64,000 nt of DNA from Rhodospirillaceae bacterium UBA1479 (lineage in GTDB: Bacteria > Pseudomonadota > Alphaproteobacteria > Rhodospirillales > Casp-alpha2). The notes under the pieces are model-generated. The model had not been told where the DNA came from and ran no database searches. It worked only from the letters and a program-made list of their open reading frames with translations. The stretch lies in contig DCRZ01000006.1 in assembly GCA_002325375.1 (NCBI GenBank), positions 190,911 through 254,910 on the forward strand. Direction: 5' to 3'. Below, piece by piece: positions 8,765 through 17,341 of this stretch (the first letter of the stretch is position 1; each line of letters starts with the position of its first letter). Both the position numbers and the translations under genes were made by a program.

Positions 8765-9943
8765 ATGACTGTGCGCCGCGGCCGCCATTTCCTGCAGATT
8801 CCGGGCCCCTCCAACACGCCCGACCGCATCCTTCGCGCCATGGACTATCCGGTGATGGACCATCGCGGCCCCGACTTCGCCGATCTGGGCCTGTCCTGCA
8901 TCGCCGGCATGAAGAAGGTGTTCAAGACGGAAAAGTGCGAGGTCGTGATCTATCCCGCCTCCGGCACGGGTGCCTGGGAAGCGGCGCTGGCCAATACCAT
9001 GTCGCAAGGCGACCGGGTCCTGATGTACGAAACCGGGCAGTTCGCCACCCTGTGGAAGAACCTGGCGCTGCGTCTGGGGTTGGTGCCCGAATTCATTGAC
9101 GGCGACTGGCGTCACGGCGTCGATGCCGCCGCCATCGAAAAGCGTCTAAACGAAGACACGGACCGCGAGATCAAGGCCGTCTGCATGGTCCATAACGAAA
9201 CGTCGACCGGTGTGACCTCGCGGGTCAAGCTGGTGCGCGAAGCCATCGACCGCACGGGACATCCGGCCTTGTTCATGGTCGATACCATTTCGGGCCTGGG
9301 GTCCGCCGATTTCCGCCAGGACGAATGGGGCGTCGACGTCGCCGTCGCCGGCTCGCAAAAAGGTCTGATGCTGCCGCCGGGGCTCAGCTTCAACTGCGTG
9401 TCCGCCAAGGCGCTGGAGGTGTCCAAGTCGGCCTCCCTGCCCAAGTCCTATTGGGCCTGGGACGAGATGATCACCATGAATAAGACCGGCTACTTCCCCT
9501 ACACGCCGGCGACCAATCTGCTCTACGGCCTGAAGGAAGCGATCGCCATGCTGATGGAGGAAGGGCTCGACAACGTGTTCGCCCGCCACGAGCGCATGGC
9601 CGAGGCGACCCGCCGCGCCGTGCGCGCCTGGGGTCTGGAGGTTCTGTGCCAGGAGCCCAAGGAATATTCCCCCGTGCTGACCGCCGTGGTCATGCCCGAG
9701 GGCCACAGCGCCGACAACTTTCGCAAGATCACCTTGGAGCACTTCGACATGTCGCTCGGCAACGGCCTCAACAAGGTCGCCGACAAGGTGTTCCGCATCG
9801 GCCATCTGGGCGACTTCAACGAATTGATGTTGATGGGCACCCTGTCGGGCGTGGAAATGGGCCTGGCGCTTGCCAAGGTTCCGTTTGAAAAGGGCGGGGT
9901 CGATGCCGCCATGGCCTATCTGGTCAATCCGCAGGCCCGCTGA
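8765..9943 (+). CDS. Class V aminotransferase, serine-glyoxylate / aspartate-glyoxylate type
   Basis: A 392-residue PLP enzyme of the AGAT/SGAT group. The N-terminal HFLQIPGPSNTP and MDHRGP are typical of serine-glyoxylate aminotransferases. YPASGTGAWEAAL binds the cofactor phosphate, and the Schiff-base lysine is in VAGSQKGLMLPPG. The reaction would be glyoxylate + amino acid to glycine + keto acid. The same family includes the aspartate-glyoxylate enzyme BhcA, but no other beta-hydroxyaspartate-cycle genes are present, so serine/alanine-glyoxylate is preferred. A GAGGAC box precedes the ATG. Divergent from the dehydrogenase and followed 64 bases later by a CaiB-type gene on the same strand. 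Confidence 0.88.
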   Translation: MTVRRGRHFLQIPGPSNTPDRILRAMDYPVMDHRGPDFADLGLSCIAGMKKVFKTEKCEVVIYPASGTGAWEAALANTMSQGDRVLMYETGQFATLWKNLALRLGLVPEFIDGDWRHGVDAAAIEKRLNEDTDREIKAVCMVHNETSTGVTSRVKLVREAIDRTGHPALFMVDTISGLGSADFRQDEWGVDVAVAGSQKGLMLPPGLSFNCVSAKALEVSKSASLPKSYWAWDEMITMNKTGYFPYTPATNLLYGLKEAIAMLMEEGLDNVFARHERMAEATRRAVRAWGLEVLCQEPKEYSPVLTAVVMPEGHSADNFRKITLEHFDMSLGNGLNKVADKVFRIGHLGDFNELMLMGTLSGVEMGLALAKVPFEKGGVDAAMAYLVNPQAR

Positions 9944-10006
9944 TCCGAACCGCGGCCTGCCGCGGTCACGTCGCAGACGAAAAGAAAAGAAACGGAAGGA
10001 AACATC

Positions 10007-11218
10007 ATGGCGCGAGGAGACGGGCCGCTCGGCGGTATGAAGGTCTTGGATCTGACCCATGTGATGGCCGGGCCGACCTGTGCCCTCATGCTGGCCGACA
10101 TGGGTGCTGACGTCATCAAGGTTGAAAAGGTTCCGGGCGGCGACGACACCCGCCGCGCCGCCCCGCCCAAGATCGGCGACGAAGCCGCCGCCTTCCTGGT
10201 CATGAACCGGGGCAAGCGGTCGGTCGCCGTCGATCTCAAAACCCCGGGCGGTCAGGCCGCCGTTCGGCGCATGGCGCTCGAGGCCGACGTGCTGCTGGAA
10301 AACTACCGCCAGGGCACCCTGGCCAAGCTGGGCCTGGATTACGAAACCTTGAAAAAGGAAAACCCCAAGCTGGTGTGGTGCTCCATCTCCGGCTTCGGGC
10401 AGACGGGGCCTTACGCGGAACGCGGCGGCTTCGATCTGATCGCCCAGGGCATGTCGGGGCTCATGCATATCACCGGCGAAGGCCCGGGCCGCCCGCCCTG
10501 CAAGGTCGGCTCGCCGATCACCGACATCACCGCCGGCCTGCTGGCGGCCATGGGCGTGTCCGCCGCCTATGCCCATGCGGTCAAGACCGGCCAGGGCCAG
10601 GTCGTCGATACCTCTTTGTTCGAGGCCGGGATCATCCATACCTATTGGCAGTCAGCGATCGCCTTCGCGACCGGGGAATCTCCCGCCGCGATGGGATCGG
10701 CCCATCCCCTGAACGCCCCCTATCAGGCGTTCGAAACCGCCGACGGCTGGATCACCTGCGGCGCCGCCAATCAGCGGACATGGGAACGCCTGCTTGAAGC
10801 CCTCGACAATCCCGAGATCGCCAATGATCCCCGGTTCACGGACAACACCGGGCGCATGGCCAACCGCCAGGCGCTCGAAGACGTGCTGACGCCGATCTTC
10901 AAATCGAAACCCTCCGCCGACTGGCTCGCCAGGTTCGATGCGGTGGGCCTGCCCGCCGGCCCGGTCCTCGACATCACGCAGATGCACGCCGACCCGCACG
11001 CCATCGCCCGTGACATGATCGTCGAGGTCCCGCACAAGACGTTGGGCACCGCCAAGGCGCTCGGCATGCCGGTGAAGTTTTCCGGCACGCCGGCGAAAAC
11101 GGATCAGGGGGCGCCGGTCTATGGCCAGCACACGCGGGAAGTTCTCGCCGAATACGGCTATGGCGCCGACGAGATCCAGGCCCTGATCGACGACGGGGCG
11201 GTGATCGCCGCCGACTAG
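10007..11218 (+). CDS. CaiB/BaiF (class III) CoA-transferase
   Basis: A 403-residue family III CoA-transferase. It opens with GPLGGMKVLDLTHVMAGP, has the CoA-binding ADMGADVIKVEKVPGGDDTR, and the catalytic aspartate in GQGQVVDTSLFEAG. It moves CoA between carboxylic acids (formyl-, succinyl- or acyl-CoA donors in known members); the acid is not evident. Likely co-transcribed with the aminotransferase, so it may activate an acid such as oxalate, malate or a hydroxyacid from the same route. AAGGAAA precedes the ATG. Confidence 0.9.
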   Translation: MARGDGPLGGMKVLDLTHVMAGPTCALMLADMGADVIKVEKVPGGDDTRRAAPPKIGDEAAAFLVMNRGKRSVAVDLKTPGGQAAVRRMALEADVLLENYRQGTLAKLGLDYETLKKENPKLVWCSISGFGQTGPYAERGGFDLIAQGMSGLMHITGEGPGRPPCKVGSPITDITAGLLAAMGVSAAYAHAVKTGQGQVVDTSLFEAGIIHTYWQSAIAFATGESPAAMGSAHPLNAPYQAFETADGWITCGAANQRTWERLLEALDNPEIANDPRFTDNTGRMANRQALEDVLTPIFKSKPSADWLARFDAVGLPAGPVLDITQMHADPHAIARDMIVEVPHKTLGTAKALGMPVKFSGTPAKTDQGAPVYGQHTREVLAEYGYGADEIQALIDDGAVIAAD

Positions 11219-11234
11219 ATGCGCGGTTGCGGGA

Positions 11235-12221
11235 TCAGCGACGGGCGGCAGCCAAAGTCACGGTGACACGCAGTACCTTGTCCGCGCGGCGCAGGGTCAT
11301 CTCCACGGTGTCTCCCGCACGGTGGCGGAACAGGGCTGCACGGAAATGTCTCGGAGACATTATGGGTCTGCCGCCGATTTGGGTGACGATGTCCCCGGCG
11401 TCGATCCCGGCGGCGAAGGCGGGACCGTCCCGCACCACCTCGGCCACGGCGACGCCGCCGGTCGTCATTTGCTGAAAGTCGGATAGGGCGGCCGTTTCCA
11501 TTCCCGCCGTCGCCTCCAAAACCTTGCCGTAAGCCAACAGGTCACGGACCACACGGTCAAGCAGCGGGCGAGACGTTGCGAAGTTGACACCGATATTGGC
11601 GTCGGATCCTTGCGCGAAGATGGCCGAGACCAGACCGATCAGCCGACCTTTGCCGTCGACCAAAGCCCCACCGGACCCGCCCGGGTTGACCGCCGCGTCG
11701 GTTTGGATGAAATCCTCGATCTCGTTGAACCCGGCGTTGGCCCGGCCCACGCCCGAGACGACGCCGCAGGATACGGACACGCCCCGCCCGAACGGATTGC
11801 CGATGGCGCAGACCGGCTCGGCCAGGTTTGGTTCGGGTCCCGGTTCGGCGACCGGCAGATCGGCCGCAATCTGCAACAGCGCAATGTCCGTCGCCTTGTG
11901 GCGGCCGATGATTTCTGCCGGGACGATTCGCCCGTCGGCCAAGCGCGCACGTACGGCAACGGCGTCGCCCAGGACATGGTCGTTGGTCACAACATAGCGG
12001 TCGGGCAGCACCACGACGCCTGAGCCCTCCGGAGCGATGCGCCCATCGGCGCTTTTCGGCGCGAAGCCGGGCCGCACGCCCTGCCAACTCGGCAGCACGA
12101 CAACCACGGACTGTGCCGCCTTGGCCACGGCGGCGGGATCGATGCCGTCGGCCGCTCCCATGCGGGGTGCCAAAGCAAGGGTTGCCGCCAGGGCGGAAGC
12201 AATGAGAAAGCGTGCGCTCAT
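11235..12221 (-). CDS. Secreted DegP/HtrA-like serine protease with one PDZ domain
   Basis: About 328 residues from the ATG at 12221, which has AAGG upstream and starts a clear signal peptide (MSARFLIASALAATLALA). The trypsin-like catalytic triad is visible: His in VVTNDHVLGDA, Asp in ATDIALLQI, Ser in NPGGSGGALVDG. A single C-terminal PDZ domain follows (GVAVAEVVRDGPAFAAGIDAGDIV). It should act in the periplasm on damaged proteins or as a regulatory protease. It is shorter than DegP, with one PDZ as in DegS. Convergent with the CoA-transferase gene. Confidence 0.88.
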   Translation of the reverse strand: MSARFLIASALAATLALAPRMGAADGIDPAAVAKAAQSVVVVLPSWQGVRPGFAPKSADGRIAPEGSGVVVLPDRYVVTNDHVLGDAVAVRARLADGRIVPAEIIGRHKATDIALLQIAADLPVAEPGPEPNLAEPVCAIGNPFGRGVSVSCGVVSGVGRANAGFNEIEDFIQTDAAVNPGGSGGALVDGKGRLIGLVSAIFAQGSDANIGVNFATSRPLLDRVVRDLLAYGKVLEATAGMETAALSDFQQMTTGGVAVAEVVRDGPAFAAGIDAGDIVTQIGGRPIMSPRHFRAALFRHRAGDTVEMTLRRADKVLRVTVTLAAARR

Positions 12222-12301
12222 GCCTTCGTCTTTACCATGATGCGAAGCGGCCTGCCGACCTCTATATTGGCAGGTCAGAACTTGGGAGGAATTCCGACAC
12301 A

Positions 12302-12784
12302 ATGAAATTCGCACGCACCATCCGGCTCGACGCCTCGGACCAGAACGTGTTTGACAACCCGGCGGAACCGGGCGAATGGGCCGTTGCCGGCACTTTTGAA
12401 TTCGCCGATGGCGATCCGTCCTCCTGGACCAATAAACAGCAGCTGGCGTTCAAAAGCGGCTGGCTCGGCCTCGGCAGTTTCGGGCGGTCGACCTTCGTGC
12501 AGGTCGCGGTGCTGCCCGATGGTCAGGTCGAGGATGCGGTACGGGTTTTGGCCGGACATCTGTTCGAACGCTACGGTGCGCCCGACATGATGGCCGCCCT
12601 CGACGCGGCCCGGGGCGAATGCCGCGACATGGCGGATCTTTGCGATCATCCGGCGGGTACCTTGCTTGCCATCGAACGGGACCTGACCGACGAAGGCATC
12701 GCCGAGCGTGTGCGTATCATCCCCGCCAAGGGCGAAGGCCAGCACGCCCGCATCTGGGGCGTGGCGGGGGATGATCCGGCCTGA
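12302..12784 (+). CDS. Small conserved protein, DUF6505-like
   Basis: A 160-residue soluble protein from ATG 12302 (GGAGGAATT upstream). It begins MKFARTIRLDASDQNVF followed by EPGEWAVAGTFEF. This resembles the alphaproteobacterial family I know as DUF6505; I am moderately sure of that name and know no function. No signal peptide or membrane segment. It stands alone between the divergent protease and the buf operon. Confidence 0.6.
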   Translation: MKFARTIRLDASDQNVFDNPAEPGEWAVAGTFEFADGDPSSWTNKQQLAFKSGWLGLGSFGRSTFVQVAVLPDGQVEDAVRVLAGHLFERYGAPDMMAALDAARGECRDMADLCDHPAGTLLAIERDLTDEGIAERVRIIPAKGEGQHARIWGVAGDDPA

Positions 12785-12943
12785 TCCGCCCACGGAATCC
12801 GCCGCATTCCGCTCAACTCCGTCTCACACCCTTGTGATGCCCTGCGACGTCAACGTTACGCCCGCTGTCCGCATGCACGGGTACACTCCCCATCGACCGG
12901 ACACGAGAGCCGGATCACAGGCTTCACCTAAGGAGAGTACCCA

Positions 12944-13210
12944 ATGTCGATTCAGAAAAAGACCGCCGGCGTCACGCTGGCCACTGCCGCCGCCGCCCTG
13001 TTCATCGCCGGCGCCGCCATGACGGTCGCCCCGACCGCGGCCCAGGCCGAAGGCGTCAAATGCATGGGCGCCAATTCCTGCAAGGGCCATGGTTCATGCA
13101 AGACCGCGTCCAACGAATGCAAGGGTCACAACGCCTGCAAGGGCAAGGGCTGGGTGTCCACCAAATCCGAAAAGGAATGCATGGAAATGGGCGGCACGGT
13201 CGCCAAGTAA
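12944..13210 (+). CDS. bufA2: BufA2-type periplasmic bufferin precursor
   Basis: An 88-residue secreted peptide. Residues 1-35 form a signal peptide ending in AAQA. The mature part has six cysteines (C40, C46, C52, C59, C65, C79) in a KCMGANSCKGHGSC / ECKGHNACKGKGW pattern typical of BufA2. In characterised bufferins an MNIO enzyme converts cysteines to thiooxazoles and the product binds copper in the periplasm. A strong AAGGAG box precedes the ATG. It heads a bufA-bufB-bufC operon: the MNIO enzyme starts 90 bases downstream. That the ligand here is copper is inferred from the family. Confidence 0.88.
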   Translation: MSIQKKTAGVTLATAAAALFIAGAAMTVAPTAAQAEGVKCMGANSCKGHGSCKTASNECKGHNACKGKGWVSTKSEKECMEMGGTVAK

Positions 13211-13299
13211 CGGCATCCGGCACCTTATCCAACACGACGGATTTCGGGGGGGCGGAGGCATCCGGCCCCTCGTTTCCGTTTCGCGCTAGGCTTCCTTCC

Positions 13300-14157
13300 A
13301 TGACTCTCTGCCAGGATCCCTTCCAAGGTTTTGGGCTCGGCCTGCGGCCGCAGCACTTCCCGGATATTCTCGGCCCCGACGGGGACGAAGACCTGGGCCG
13401 CGTCGACTGGTTCGAAATCATCTCGGAAAACTTCATGGCCGTGGGCGGCATGCCGCTGCGCAACCTGATGGCCGTGCGCGAACGCCGTCCCATGGCCATG
13501 CACGGGGTGTCGCTGTCGATCGGCGCTCCCGATCCCCTGGATGACGACTATCTCAAAAAACTGAAATCGCTGGCCGATCTGATCGACCCTGCGGTCGTCT
13601 CCGACCATCTGTGCTGGACCGGGGCCCACGGCGTCAATCTGCACGATCTGCTGCCCCTGCCCTTGACCGAGGAAACCCTGAACCATGTGGCGGCGCGGGT
13701 GGGCCGGGTGCAGGATGCCTTGGGGCGGCGCATCGCCCTTGAAAACGCATCGACCTATGTCACCTTCACGTCGGACACCATGGACGAATGGGACTTCCTG
13801 GCGGAGCTGACGCGGCGGGCCGATTGCGACCTGTTGCTCGACATCAACAATGTCTATGTCTCGGCCTTCAATCACGGGTTCGACGCCGCCGACTATCTGG
13901 CGGGTATTCCCAAGGACCGGGTGCGCCAGATTCATCTGGCCGGGCACGAGCACAACGGCGACCATATCGTTGACACCCATGACGCGCCGGTGGCGGAGCC
14001 CGTGTGGGATCTCTACCGCGCCGCCGTCGCCCGCTTCGGGGCGGTGCCGACGATGATCGAGCGCGACGCCAACATCCCGCCCTTTGCAGACCTGGTGGAA
14101 GAACTGGGGGCCGCGCGGCGTCTGGCGGCCGAAGCCCTGGGCGAGGCTGCGGCATGA
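13300..14157 (+). CDS. bufB: MNIO-family (DUF692) bufferin-modifying enzyme BufB
   Basis: A 285-residue multinuclear non-haem iron oxygenase (DUF692, TIM-barrel). Visible conserved elements are GLGLRPQHF, WFEIISENFM, HGVSLSIG, SDHLCW, ALENASTYV, LLLDINNVYVS and HLAGHEHNG, which carry the iron-binding His/Asp/Glu residues. It modifies cysteines of the BufA peptide. The ATG at 13300 is preferred to longer in-frame starts, which would overlap bufA2. The stop overlaps bufC (ATGA), giving translational coupling. Confidence 0.92.
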   Translation: MTLCQDPFQGFGLGLRPQHFPDILGPDGDEDLGRVDWFEIISENFMAVGGMPLRNLMAVRERRPMAMHGVSLSIGAPDPLDDDYLKKLKSLADLIDPAVVSDHLCWTGAHGVNLHDLLPLPLTEETLNHVAARVGRVQDALGRRIALENASTYVTFTSDTMDEWDFLAELTRRADCDLLLDINNVYVSAFNHGFDAADYLAGIPKDRVRQIHLAGHEHNGDHIVDTHDAPVAEPVWDLYRAAVARFGAVPTMIERDANIPPFADLVEELGAARRLAAEALGEAAA

Positions 14158-14951
14158 CCGCGCCCCTGTTCGAACTCCAGGACCTGTTCCAGGATCGGCT
14201 GTTGACCGGACGTGCGGATATCGAAGCGCACCTGACCTCGGGCGGCCCGTTCCTCAAGGTCTACGACCATGCCTATGTGGCGCGCCTGTTGGAAGTAATG
14301 GGCGAGGATTTTCCCGCCGTGCACACCTTGCTCGGCGACGATGCCTTCGCCGAGGCGGCGTCGGCCTATGTGCGGGGGCATCCATCGCGGGCACGATCCG
14401 TGCGCTGGCTGGGCGCGGGGTTCAGGAATTGGCTTGGCGACACCGTGCCCTGGTCGGACCTGCCCGTCGTGGCCGACATGGCGGCCTTCGAATGGGGTCT
14501 GGGCCTGGCGTTCGATGCGCCCGACGCGGATGCCCTGGGTGTCGCGGCGCTGGCCGCCGTGCCGCCGGAAGCTTGGCCGATCCTGACCTTCGATTTTCAC
14601 CCCGCGCTGAACACGGCGGCCCTTCGCCACGATGTCGCCCCGTTCCAACAGGCCATGGCCCGAAACCAGGACCCGGACGCCGCCCCCGAAGAATTCGCGG
14701 ACGGGTCGCAGACCTGGGCCTTCTGGCGCGACGGGGGAACCTGCCAGGTTCGCTACCGTGCCTTGGCACGGGACGAAGCGGTGGGGTTCGCCCTGCTGTG
14801 GGACGGCGGGGATTTCCAGGCTTTGTGTGAAATCCTTGCAGAGGTCAGCGACGAGGATGCGGCTGCCTTGCATGCCGCAGGATACCTACGGGGTTGGATC
14901 GAAGCGGGCTGGATCACCGGCTTGTCCGCGCCGGGTCTGAGCTGGGCCTGA
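14154..14951 (+). CDS. bufC: BufC/HvfC-like partner protein (DUF2063)
   Basis: A 265-residue protein with the N-terminal DUF2063 domain (LQDLFQDRLLTG, VYDHAYVARLLEVMGEDFPAVHTLLG). This is the partner subunit of MNIO enzymes, thought to recruit the bufferin precursor to BufB. The ATGA overlap with bufB and position as third gene confirm the role. The tRNA-Arg gene follows immediately on the opposite strand. Confidence 0.9.
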   Translation: MTAPLFELQDLFQDRLLTGRADIEAHLTSGGPFLKVYDHAYVARLLEVMGEDFPAVHTLLGDDAFAEAASAYVRGHPSRARSVRWLGAGFRNWLGDTVPWSDLPVVADMAAFEWGLGLAFDAPDADALGVAALAAVPPEAWPILTFDFHPALNTAALRHDVAPFQQAMARNQDPDAAPEEFADGSQTWAFWRDGGTCQVRYRALARDEAVGFALLWDGGDFQALCEILAEVSDEDAAALHAAGYLRGWIEAGWITGLSAPGLSWA

Positions 14952-14973
14952 CCGGAAAGTCGGGCTGGGCGGC

Positions 14974-15050
14974 TGGTGACCCCGGCAGGATTTGAACCTG
15001 CGACCCCAGGATTAGGAATCCTGTGCTCTATCCGACTGAGCTACGGGGCC
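14974..15050 (-). tRNA. tRNA-Arg (anticodon CCU)
   Basis: On the minus strand the gene folds as a cloverleaf. The acceptor is GGCCCCG pairing with CGGGGTC, the D-arm GCTC..GAGC, the anticodon stem CAGGA/TCCTG around the loop TTCCTAA (anticodon CCT, reading AGG), and the T-arm contains GGTTCAAATCC. CCA is encoded (14974-14976). Seventy-seven bases including CCA. No phage gene abuts it. Confidence 0.96.
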
Positions 15051-15155
15051 CTGTCGCCAGCTGCCTGACGCGCGATTATGCGCGCCCGTCTATACCACAG
15101 GTCTCCGCGCCGATTCCAAGATTTGCTGGTGGGGATGGTGGGGGCGGCGGACGGC

Positions 15156-15677
15156 CTATTTGAACATGCGCTTGATGCGGTCCATGGACATGGAATAGTT
15201 CAGCATGACCGATTCCACGCCGGGATTGCCGTCGCCCAAGCCCGCGTTCGACGAATGGTCGATGGAAATGCCGAGGCGCGAACGGTCGTCGAAGCGGTAG
15301 GCGAGTTCCAGGCGCGAGCGGAATTCAAGCTCGTGCCCCAAGTCCAGGTTCGACGTGGCGCCCCGCCAGTAGGTCGGCGAGAACTGAGGCGTCAGCACGA
15401 AGCGGCGGCCCAAATAGATGTCGACCAGCACGCCGGCCCCGATGAACGACGAATTGTTGGTCGCATAGGCGGCGGTCAGGAACGGTTTGAAGATCCAGAA
15501 TTTGTTGCCGAACCGGTAGTCCAGGCGGATTTCCGCGTCCTCTTCCCGGTTGCGCAGGATGTCGAACTTGCCGACCGCAAGGGTCAGGAAGTCGGGGTCG
15601 TCGGCGGCCCGTGCCGCGCCGGACGGCAATGCCGTCACGGCGGCAAGCAATGCCGGAACGATCAATTTCTTGAACAT
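15156..15677 (-). CDS. PagL-like lipid A 3-O-deacylase
   Basis: About 173 residues from ATG 15677 (AAGAG box). A signal peptide (MFKKLIVPALLAAVTALPSGA) is followed by an alternating-hydrophobic eight-strand barrel ending in aromatic residues. Near the C-terminus SIDHSSNAGLG..NPGVE supplies the His-Ser-Glu catalytic set of outer-membrane acyloxyacyl hydrolases. It should remove the 3-position acyl chain from lipid A. Monocistronic, between tRNA-Arg and the prolyl aminopeptidase. Confidence 0.82.
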   Translation of the reverse strand: MFKKLIVPALLAAVTALPSGAARAADDPDFLTLAVGKFDILRNREEDAEIRLDYRFGNKFWIFKPFLTAAYATNNSSFIGAGVLVDIYLGRRFVLTPQFSPTYWRGATSNLDLGHELEFRSRLELAYRFDDRSRLGISIDHSSNAGLGDGNPGVESVMLNYSMSMDRIKRMFK

Positions 15678-15779
15678 GTTCGCTCTTCCCCGATATGACC
15701 CGCTTATCGGGCCCGCCCCTTTGGCCCGCATCTTAAGGGATCAGGCTGATCTTTCAAGCCGTTACGCATGGGAACGGGG

Positions 15780-16781
15780 TTAGACCGCGTCGAGCCGCCG
15801 AAAGCCGTCCATGGCTTTGACCAGGGATGAGCGGATGCCCGGCTCCATGGCCGAATGGCCGGCATCGGGCACGATGACGTAGTCGGCGTCGGGCCAGGCC
15901 TGCGCCAGTTCGTCCGCCGTGACGATCGGACAGACCATGTCATAGCGGCCCTGCACGATGACGCAGGGCAGATGGGTGATGCGTCCGATGTTGGTGAGCA
16001 GGTGGTTTTCCGCCATGAACACGTCGTTGACGAAGTAATGGGCCTCCAGCCGGGCCAGGGACAGGGCCCCCCGCCCGGACCCGCCACCCCCGCCGCTGTG
16101 ATGCAGGGTCGAACAGGCGGATTCGAACTGGCTCCAGACCTCGGCCGCCGGACGGTGAATGTCCGGGTCGGGGTCGTTCAGGCGTTTGTGGTAGGCGGTC
16201 AGGATGTCGCCCCGTTCGTTTTCGGGCAGATATCCCGAGAACCGGCGCCAGGCTTCGGGGTACACCCGTTTCATGTCGTAGAGGAACCAGTCGACCTCCG
16301 ACTGACGGCCGAGAAAGATGCCGCGCAGCGCGAAGCCCCGGCAGCGGTCCGGATGGGCGATGCCGTAGGCCAGCGCCAGGGTCGACCCCCAGGAGCCGCC
16401 GAACACGAACCATTTGTCGATGTCGAGCTGGCGGCGCAGGGCCTCCATGTCGTCGATCAGGTCCTGGGTCGTGTTGTTGCGGGTCTCGCCGAAGGGGGTG
16501 GAGCGCCCGGCGCCGCGCTGGTCGAACACGACGATGCGGTAATGATCGGGGTCGAAGAACCGGCGGTGCGACGGGTTGGAGCCGGCCCCCGGCCCGCCGT
16601 GCAGAAAGACCACCGGCACGCCGGTCGGATTGCCTGACTGTTCCCAATAGATGCGATGCCCGCCGGAAACGTCCAGATGGCCCTGGGCATGGGGCTCGAT
16701 CCGGGGATAGAGGTCCGGCGACGGGCGGTTCAAGGCGGAGTTGGATTTATCCAATGTTCGTTGGCCGGTTCGGGTTTTCAA
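15780..16781 (-). CDS. pip: Proline iminopeptidase (alpha/beta hydrolase, S33)
   Basis: A 333-residue prolyl aminopeptidase. It has the oxyanion-hole HGGPGAGSNPSHRRFFDP, the nucleophile elbow GGSWGSTLALAY, the Asp in QGRYDMVCP, and the His in DAGHSAMEPG. The N-terminal LYPRIEPHAQGHLDVSGGHRIYWEQ and PDRCRGFALRGIFLGR match the proteobacterial family along its length. Releases N-terminal proline from peptides in the cytoplasm. The first ~20 residues are poorly conserved, so the start could be slightly downstream. Confidence 0.93.
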   Translation of the reverse strand: MKTRTGQRTLDKSNSALNRPSPDLYPRIEPHAQGHLDVSGGHRIYWEQSGNPTGVPVVFLHGGPGAGSNPSHRRFFDPDHYRIVVFDQRGAGRSTPFGETRNNTTQDLIDDMEALRRQLDIDKWFVFGGSWGSTLALAYGIAHPDRCRGFALRGIFLGRQSEVDWFLYDMKRVYPEAWRRFSGYLPENERGDILTAYHKRLNDPDPDIHRPAAEVWSQFESACSTLHHSGGGGGSGRGALSLARLEAHYFVNDVFMAENHLLTNIGRITHLPCVIVQGRYDMVCPIVTADELAQAWPDADYVIVPDAGHSAMEPGIRSSLVKAMDGFRRLDAV

Positions 16782-16818
16782 AGGCCCTCAAGGGGCGGTT
16801 GGCGGGCGCGGGCCCTCG

Positions 16819-17310
16819 TTAATTAAGTTGGCCGGAAATCGCATATTTCAACAGGCGCACGACCTGATCGGGCGTTTCCGCCGTTGCCATGGCGGCACCG
16901 TTCACTTCCTTCAACGCGTGGGTCAGGGACGGATCGTGCAGCGTGATCATCGGCGTCCCAAGGGCGGCGGCATATCCGGCGTCGAAGGCGGCGTTCCATT
17001 GTTTGTACTTGTCGCCGAAGCGCACGACAACCACGTCGGCGCGTTCCATCAAGGTGCGGGTGCGGATGGCGTTGACCTTTGCACCCTTGTGGTCCTTCCA
17101 GAACGGGTCGGGCTCGTCACCCAGAATGGCCACGCCGCAATCGTCGCTCGATGCATGGTCGGTCACCGGGCCGACGAATTCGATGGGCAGGCCTGCTTCG
17201 GCGGCGCCGGCGGCGATCTGGTCGCGCCAGTCGGTATGAATTTCGCCGGACAGATAAACAGTCCAGGGCGTATCGTCGCTGAACGGGCGGTTGTTCGCTT
17301 GGTTGCTCAC
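16819..17310 (-). CDS. YtoQ-family protein (nucleoside deoxyribosyltransferase-like)
   Basis: A 163-residue protein from GTG 17310, which has AAGGGA upstream and clears the preceding Nudix stop at 17342. WTVYLSGEIHTDWR, FVGPVTDHASSDD, FWKDHKGAKVNAIRTRTLMERADVVVVRFGDKYKQWNAAFDAGYA match Bacillus YtoQ closely. The fold is related to nucleoside 2-deoxyribosyltransferases. No reaction is established for the family. Downstream of the DUF4743 Nudix gene on the same strand. Confidence 0.82.
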   Translation of the reverse strand: MSNQANNRPFSDDTPWTVYLSGEIHTDWRDQIAAGAAEAGLPIEFVGPVTDHASSDDCGVAILGDEPDPFWKDHKGAKVNAIRTRTLMERADVVVVRFGDKYKQWNAAFDAGYAAALGTPMITLHDPSLTHALKEVNGAAMATAETPDQVVRLLKYAISGQLN

Positions 17311-17341
17311 TGGGTCGTTCCCTTCGTTTTCTGATTTTCGG

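Noticed and set aside
8765..9943. Aminotransferase considered as BhcA of a beta-hydroxyaspartate cycle
   Set aside because: No beta-hydroxyaspartate aldolase, dehydratase or iminosuccinate reductase gene is in the neighbourhood.
14974..15050. tRNA-Arg considered as the phage attachment site
   Set aside because: The nearest phage-related gene is more than 7 kb away, no integrase is present, and I saw no duplicated tRNA 3' end near either edge of the cluster.
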